A stretch of 10,429 nucleotides of DNA from assembly GCA_903885865.1 (NCBI GenBank), contig CAISKH010000284.1, positions 1-10,429 of the forward strand, written 5' to 3'. The stretch is from an uncultured Mucilaginibacter sp. Its GTDB lineage: Bacteria; Bacteroidota; Bacteroidia; Sphingobacteriales; Sphingobacteriaceae. The notes beneath the pieces are model-generated. The model saw only the letters and a program-made list of their open reading frames with translations. It ran no database searches and had not been told where the DNA came from. A program made the translations under genes and the position numbers. This document shows, one piece after another, positions 5,992-10,429 of this stretch (the first letter of the stretch is position 1; each line of letters begins with the position of its first letter).

Positions 5992-6228
5992 TCAGGGCGT
6001 ATAAATTACGCCTTTTTTTAAGGATGGATTCTTTTCGGCTTGAATGGTAAAATAGGTATTCCTAGCGTCTATTAGTGTTAAAATGACATAATCAGAATTC
6101 CATTGGCCAACAGCAAATATATGATACGGCTGGGGGTGGTTATTAAAATTAGGCTTATCAACAACAATTGGCCTGGGAGCCGAGCATGAAAAAAGAAGCA
6201 TGATGAAAAATAGGGGGAACTTTTTCAT
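5992..6228 (-). CDS. Small predicted lipoprotein, 78 residues
   Basis: I do not recognise a named family. Starting at the ATG at 6228, the protein begins MKKFPLFFIMLLFSCSAPRP: two lysines, a hydrophobic core and a lipobox-like LFSC with Cys15, so it should be lipidated and exported. The mature part is only about 64 residues: a Pro/Asn-rich linker (RPIVVDKPNFNNHPQPYH) and then HIFAVGQWNSDYVILTLIDARNTYFTIQ, which looks like two or three beta strands, and a short basic end. An in-frame ATG 30 bp further upstream would add MVAPCFFAIN in front of the signal peptide and is less likely. The long AT-rich gap upstream can hold its promoter. It is probably monocistronic; the next gene downstream has its own promoter-like element. 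Confidence 0.65.
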   Translation of the reverse strand: MKKFPLFFIMLLFSCSAPRPIVVDKPNFNNHPQPYHIFAVGQWNSDYVILTLIDARNTYFTIQAEKNPSLKKGVIYTP

Positions 6229-6451
6229 GTTAATGGCAAAAAAACACGGTGCAACCAATAGTTTAATCTTATTAAATATAATACTTTCCGCCTGTTAAAT
6301 CAAAATATATTACCAATTTTATTACAATTACACTTTAAATTTATTATTATGTTTTAATAAGAAAAGATTATTTGCTTATTCCTTAATTTTTTCTCATTTT
6401 CTTTTATACACTGATTACAATCCATTTGCATCAAGCCAAAATAATAACTAA
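6229..6451. other. AT-rich intergenic region upstream of the lipoprotein gene
   Basis: About 220 bp, strikingly AT-rich, with no credible ORF on either strand. It lies between the lipoprotein start and the terminator of the DUF5703 gene. A short imperfect inverted repeat (AATAAG ... CTTATT near 6356-6385) is visible but weak. Promoter-like TA-rich and TTG stretches exist, but none matches TAnnTTTG with proper spacing, so I name no promoter. A small RNA cannot be excluded from sequence alone. Confidence 0.5.
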
Positions 6452-6483
6452 AAAGGCAAAATGCTAACCTGCATTTTGCCTTT
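6452..6483 (-). terminator. Strong intrinsic terminator after the DUF5703/GH2-like operon
   Basis: A perfect 13-bp inverted repeat, AAAGGCAAAATGC and GCATTTTGCCTTT, with a 6-nt loop (6465-6470). On the minus strand the stem is followed by a run of five T (complement of 6450-6454) and further AT-rich sequence, the layout of a Rho-independent terminator. It begins 33 bp after the stop codon at 6517. On the plus strand the following T run is only three, so it works mainly for the minus-strand operon. Confidence 0.85.
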
Positions 6484-6516
6484 AAAAAGATTAATAAATA
6501 CTTCTGATAAAAATTA

Positions 6517-8715
6517 TTATTGTTTCGACATATCGATAACGTCGGCCTTACGCGAGGCAGGTATAACTACCAGGTCGGTTAATTTACCATCCACCACTTT
6601 ACCCTGAACGGTTGTATTATAAGGGGCATTCAGTTTAAACGCTGTATTTCCCCAATCTTTTGGCCAGGCCGCTAACAGCATTATTTTTTTTCCATCTACC
6701 TGCATCAGCATTTGCTGCAAACCGTTTTCGCCATTACCACCATTATCTTCATCGGGGGCATAATCATTGGCCGCAACCCAAAATGCCGGGAATTTAAGTG
6801 CAGGGTCCTTGCGTGTAAGCGCAAATGAAGTATAAGTCTTTGCTACATCTGTCAAACCAAGCATAGCGGCCTGTATAGGGTCCTGCACCCAGCAGCCTTT
6901 TTGCCTGTTCATTTTCCGTTCATTAAAACTGTAAACAGCCAGGTCAAGATTTGGCTTGCCTAAACCATACAGCCGGAAAGGATAAATAGCATATAATTCA
7001 GGATTTTCACTATTACGTGGTCTCGCGGTAATAGTATCGGTAGTATACGGATACAATATTTCTTTGCCATTCTTCTTTCCTGTAGGCAGCGGAGGTAATT
7101 CACCCTGTAACCTTTTCCAGTTAGCACGGGATGCCGCATCAGTCATATCATCAGGCAAAGCCAGCATACGGGTAGTGATGGCATTTAAACCCGCAATATC
7201 AGGTGCCGGGTCATGTACTTTCCAATACTGCTCTATCGAGTTGTCCGGATCAAGCAAAAGCTTACCTTGTGCATCGCGTTTAAAGTGCTTATCAAAAAAT
7301 TCCAATCCTGCAGAGGCTATCGGCAGCATTATTTCTTTCGCAAATTTTTTATCACCTGTATACTGGTAATAGTCCAGCATCATCATGCTCATCTCCAGTA
7401 TGGGTGTAAAATAATGGCCGGTCCAATCTTCTTTAACCTCGGGCCCCATATAGGGCAAATCACCCCAGAAAGGTGATGTTTCCCTAAAGTATGCACCATC
7501 ATGATTATAATATTTCTTTACCAGCTCCTTATTGCCGGGTAATATTTTGGCATACATGTTAAACAACGGCAGCATCTCGTCAAAATCGCCGGCCATTAAA
7601 CGCGGCCAGTACATTGCCCGGGTATTCTGGAACCAGTATTGCCCTCCCCATTCGCGGTAATCGGCATCTATGCTTACGGTTGTCCTGTTTCTTTTGTATT
7701 GAGGGTTATCCACCACAAACAGGGAGCCATTAAATTTTATAGGATAAGCGCCACGGCCTGCACAGGCGGTAACAAACCGTTGTAAAATATAGCCCCGGTT
7801 CATGTTGGTTGTTGCTTCGTCAGCGCTATTGATAAATATCCAGCTGCGGTGCCAGAATTTATCCCACCATTGCTGATGTGCTACGCGCGACAGCTCCCAG
7901 TTAACGGCATCGTTTTGCTCTGCTTGGGCCTTCATTGCCGCCAACCATTGCGTTGCATTAAGATTGTTGGTAGTTAGCGGATAAACCGATATCAATTGTG
8001 CTTTAACCTTTGTGCCAGATTGCAAGGTAGTATCATCCTTGCTTATCATGTTGGCGCCTTTTATCGTTGCTCCAAAAACAAAATTACGCAGATGGGGGTC
8101 GGCATAGTCAGGGTTTTGGTGGTACCAGGTAACGCTGCTTGCCTTGTCGTGCACAAAGGTATCACCATTACCCGTGCGCCAGTCGTTTAAAGTTACTTTT
8201 ACATCAACCGGTTTAGCACTTTTTGTTTCAACCCTGATAATAGGGTGATTGGCATCAACCCATACCCTCAATTGCGCATCGCCTTCTTTAACCACTATTT
8301 CGCCGTTATGCAATTTCAGTACCTGCGAAAATGGAACGCCTTGTACCAGCGGGCTTGGGCTCATGGAAACGCGCACTTTTCCTAACTTCATCAATACACC
8401 GCCATCTTTTACCCAATTATTCCGTTCGGTTTTCGAAGCCGCTCCCCATGCATCGGTTTTGGCTATCAAAAAACAAAGGTCGCCATTTGGTTCAACCCAT
8501 ACATTGAGCGCAATATCGCCATTGCCAATAGGCATCGACTGCATAGAAGTTGGACCGGGCGTATCCCAGCTTACATCATAAGGATCAAGTAAAGAGGCAA
8601 TATTCATTTCTGCCTTTTTACGCACGGGGGCATTTTGACCCTTACTATTGCAAAACACTATTACATTGAGTAGTGCAGCTAATGTTATTATAAAAAACGC
8701 TTTGCTATTATTCAT
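6517..8715 (-). CDS. Secreted DUF5703 / GH95-like glycoside hydrolase candidate
   Basis: A 732-residue protein with a signal peptide (about residues 1-27, core AFFIITLAALLNVIVF). The N-terminal domain has YDVSWDTPGPTSMQSMPIGNGDIALNVWV (46-74), the 'MP(I/L)GNGD' signature of DUF5703 and GH95-related proteins, then a beta-sandwich up to about 265. The middle part, about 270-640, looks like the (alpha/alpha)6 barrel of this group (WWDKFWHRSWIF; WGGQYWFQNTRAMYWPRLMAGDFDEMLPLF 356-385; LDPDNSIEQYW 488-498). The C-terminal part (MLLAAWPKDWGNTAFKL ... VQGKVVDGKLTDLVV) resembles the GH95 terminal beta domain. GH95 enzymes are alpha-L-fucosidases or galactosidases acting on plant or host glycans; activity of the DUF5703 group is not established to me. 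E495 is a possible acid residue, by inference only. It follows the GH2-like gene by 24 bp and ends at a strong terminator. Confidence 0.82.
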   Translation of the reverse strand: MNNSKAFFIITLAALLNVIVFCNSKGQNAPVRKKAEMNIASLLDPYDVSWDTPGPTSMQSMPIGNGDIALNVWVEPNGDLCFLIAKTDAWGAASKTERNNWVKDGGVLMKLGKVRVSMSPSPLVQGVPFSQVLKLHNGEIVVKEGDAQLRVWVDANHPIIRVETKSAKPVDVKVTLNDWRTGNGDTFVHDKASSVTWYHQNPDYADPHLRNFVFGATIKGANMISKDDTTLQSGTKVKAQLISVYPLTTNNLNATQWLAAMKAQAEQNDAVNWELSRVAHQQWWDKFWHRSWIFINSADEATTNMNRGYILQRFVTACAGRGAYPIKFNGSLFVVDNPQYKRNRTTVSIDADYREWGGQYWFQNTRAMYWPRLMAGDFDEMLPLFNMYAKILPGNKELVKKYYNHDGAYFRETSPFWGDLPYMGPEVKEDWTGHYFTPILEMSMMMLDYYQYTGDKKFAKEIMLPIASAGLEFFDKHFKRDAQGKLLLDPDNSIEQYWKVHDPAPDIAGLNAITTRMLALPDDMTDAASRANWKRLQGELPPLPTGKKNGKEILYPYTTDTITARPRNSENPELYAIYPFRLYGLGKPNLDLAVYSFNERKMNRQKGCWVQDPIQAAMLGLTDVAKTYTSFALTRKDPALKFPAFWVAANDYAPDEDNGGNGENGLQQMLMQVDGKKIMLLAAWPKDWGNTAFKLNAPYNTTVQGKVVDGKLTDLVVIPASRKADVIDMSKQ

Positions 8716-8739
8716 TTTAATAAATTTTATTATGCTAAG

Positions 8740-10429
8740 TTATGGTTTTTCCAGAGCAGACTCTAACCCAGTCAGGAAATCAGGTTGATTAGCGATAAAA
8801 CGACCAGCAAACTGCCATCCTCTATTAGTTTTTATCACTTTAATCAAAAACTGGTTCCATCCCTGGTGCAATTTAAGCGGTTCTGATTTGATTTCCCCGT
8901 TTTCGATGTTCCTGTTGCCAGCTCTTTGGGTAGTTTGCAAAATTGCTTTCCCATTCAACCAAACCTGTACAGCATCTTCTGAGGCAACTTCCAGATTTAC
9001 CGTGGGAAGATTGGGTTCGAGAAGCAAATCTTCCAGCGAACGCTGACTAAAAACCCAAAAACTCAAATAAGCTACGGCATTAGGTGAATCACTATTGAAT
9101 TTTGATTTGCTTATATCAAAAACGCCATTATCACTGATAAGTGATAAGCATGTTTTACCATCGATAACAGCACCAGCCTTAACAATGTCAGTTTTAGCCG
9201 GATCGATAAAATCTTTTGTAGAGGCATCTTCCGCTGTGTTTGCAGAAAAACTGCCTATTGCCAGCGCATTAATTATATTTCCATTTTTTTGCAACGGTTT
9301 GCCTGAATCAGCACCCGAATTGAGGTTAACACCGAGGTTAGTTAATATTTTGCCAATTGCTTTTTGCTCTTTAACCAAGCGGGGCGCTGCGGGCAAAGTA
9401 GTTACCAATAATCGCCCCGTGCCTTCCTTTTTTAATATGAGTGCCGCGCCCGATGGTTTAGCCTCCATTTCTGAACGCACCACCATAGCTGTTTTGGCAT
9501 ATTCAGGTTGTTTGTTCCATTTTAGCCAATCAGTATTGTTGGCTTTTAAAAGTGCTTCGCTTTGTTCAGTAAGCGGCCCTGCAAGGCCCTCTATCGTAAT
9601 TTCGGGTGGCCGGAGCTCTGAAAAGTAGAGATCAGCGGCTGTTAAACCATAGGTAACCGGGTTTGGAACACCTGGTAGCAATGAAGTTGCGCTACGCGAA
9701 GTTAACTCTAATGGCGCAGGGAGCAATGCATTCAGTTCCTTTAATTTCTCCGGGTTTGCACCCCAAACCATAACGGTACCGCCTTTTGCCAATACCCCGT
9801 TAATAACACCGCGCGCATTGCCATCAGGCGGGTTTACACCATCTATAAACAAAAGCATTGGCGCTGTTGAATTATTGAATGATACGCCGGCACTTTTCAA
9901 TTCACCTGCAAGGCTGCCGCCTGCTCCCGAAAGTACATTTATTAAAGTAACCGGCTGTATTACCGGTGGTTTTGCTATAACCGGCGTTGCTTTCATCCAC
10001 CTGTTGGGAGGAAGGACATCGGCAGATGCATCCTTTATGGCGTCAAAGAGGGGCCATGTTTTAAATAATGGCAACGACGGATCATAACCGGGGTCGAGCG
10101 TAGTACTATACGGCCCTAACCGTTCGGGCTGAACGCCTGGCTTCCCCTCCTGGAACGAGGTAAAATATACCCCATCATTAAGCGTTGGCGCGTTTGCAGT
10201 ATTTTTTAAACCAATAGGTAAGGGTTGCAATCCGTACCAAACCATATTAAATACACTGCGATAAACAGCATTTTCGCTGCGTTGGTCGATCAATGATTGA
10301 TATGAAGATGCAGCAACGCCCTCCATACGGCCCAAAAATGATTCGTAAGCACGATCGCCGTTAGTTGCGGCAACTTGTTCAGGTGTGCCGTAATAGGCCA
10401 TGCCGGCCTCGCCAACGCCCCAGGGTTTA
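8740..10429 (-). CDS. Glycoside hydrolase, probably GH2-type, C-terminal part (5' end outside window)
   Basis: The frame stays open through the right edge (KPWGVGEAG precedes the first visible Met), so 562 C-terminal residues of a longer protein are present. Numbering from the Met at 10401: the edge holds the end of a TIM barrel, with GVGEAGMAYYGTPEQ, whose Glu is placed like the GH2/clan-A nucleophile, followed by SYQSLIDQRSENAVYRSVFNMVWYGLQPLPIG (33-64). Residues about 140-345 look like a class I glutamine-amidotransferase-like fold (MLLFIDGVNPPDGNARGVI, GGTVMVWGANPEKLKELNALLP, GRLLVTTLPAAPRL), as seen in accessory domains of beta-galactosidases. Residues about 440-540 look like a galactose-binding-like sandwich (VQVWLNGKAI, LHQGWNQFLIKV). 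It should be a secreted or surface glycan-degrading enzyme. The substrate is unknown. GH2 versus another clan-A family cannot be decided without the missing N-terminus. It is the upstream partner of the DUF5703 gene. Confidence 0.7.
   Translation of the reverse strand, partial: KPWGVGEAGMAYYGTPEQVAATNGDRAYESFLGRMEGVAASSYQSLIDQRSENAVYRSVFNMVWYGLQPLPIGLKNTANAPTLNDGVYFTSFQEGKPGVQPERLGPYSTTLDPGYDPSLPLFKTWPLFDAIKDASADVLPPNRWMKATPVIAKPPVIQPVTLINVLSGAGGSLAGELKSAGVSFNNSTAPMLLFIDGVNPPDGNARGVINGVLAKGGTVMVWGANPEKLKELNALLPAPLELTSRSATSLLPGVPNPVTYGLTAADLYFSELRPPEITIEGLAGPLTEQSEALLKANNTDWLKWNKQPEYAKTAMVVRSEMEAKPSGAALILKKEGTGRLLVTTLPAAPRLVKEQKAIGKILTNLGVNLNSGADSGKPLQKNGNIINALAIGSFSANTAEDASTKDFIDPAKTDIVKAGAVIDGKTCLSLISDNGVFDISKSKFNSDSPNAVAYLSFWVFSQRSLEDLLLEPNLPTVNLEVASEDAVQVWLNGKAILQTTQRAGNRNIENGEIKSEPLKLHQGWNQFLIKVIKTNRGWQFAGRFIANQPDFLTGLESALEKP

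Noticed and set aside
6229..6258. Upstream ATG (6258) for the small lipoprotein
   Set aside because: It would put MVAPCFFAIN ahead of a well-formed MKKF...LFSC lipoprotein signal; the inner ATG fits far better.
9095..9628. Plus-strand open frame of 177 codons inside the GH2-like gene
   Set aside because: Low-complexity composition antisense to a well-supported coding frame; no family pattern.
1..10429. tRNA, rRNA, CRISPR array, insertion sequence or integrase attachment site
   Set aside because: No cloverleaf-like, regularly spaced repeat, transposase or terminal inverted-repeat pattern was found on either strand by reading.

Overview
The window looks like chromosomal DNA of a Bacteroidota bacterium, most likely Sphingobacteriaceae (Mucilaginibacter/Pedobacter-like). 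This rests on protein style (DUF4337, DUF5703, a secreted Gfo/Idh protein of the 'DPGHFHAAL' type, a DEFD-box helicase with a DbpA-like tail), on promoter-like motifs of the Bacteroidota TAnnTTTG (-7) / TTG (-33) type, on A-rich start regions without strong Shine-Dalgarno sequences, and on moderate-to-low GC. The genus is an inference; no rRNA or other phylogenetic marker is present.

Layout. On the plus strand there is only the tail of an unrecognised, probably membrane-anchored protein (3-226), apparently interrupted by a -1 frameshift at a run of nine A, followed by a secreted CAP/SCP-domain protein (279-839). Everything after that is on the minus strand. Listed from left to right, these are: a single-domain DUF1456 (YehS-like) protein and a DEAD-box-family RNA helicase directly upstream of it (841-2370); a secreted Gfo/Idh-type oxidoreductase with a DUF4337 membrane protein upstream (2397-4329); a 93-residue hypothetical protein with its own promoter-like box (4411-4692); a TruC-like tRNA pseudouridine synthase preceded by a MazG-type nucleotide pyrophosphohydrolase (4740-5892); a small lipoprotein (5992-6228); a very AT-rich gap of about 220 bp; a strong hairpin terminator (6452-6483); and a two-gene glycan-degradation unit made of a 732-residue DUF5703/GH95-like protein and the C-terminal part of a GH2-type glycosidase that runs off the right edge (6517-10429).

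How the genes fit together. The left and middle parts are mostly housekeeping: RNA remodelling (helicase), tRNA modification (TruC) and nucleotide clean-up (MazG-like), in short operons with 4-30 bp spacing. The right part is the downstream end of a carbohydrate-utilisation operon: both proteins look like secreted glycan-active enzymes, separated by 24 bp and closed by the terminator. No mobile element, CRISPR array, tRNA, rRNA or defence system was found. I see no convincing new biological system. The most unusual items are the poly-A frameshift at the left edge, the near-leaderless helicase start, the 1-bp convergent gene ends at 839/841, and the secreted dehydrogenase-like protein without a classic nucleotide-binding loop.
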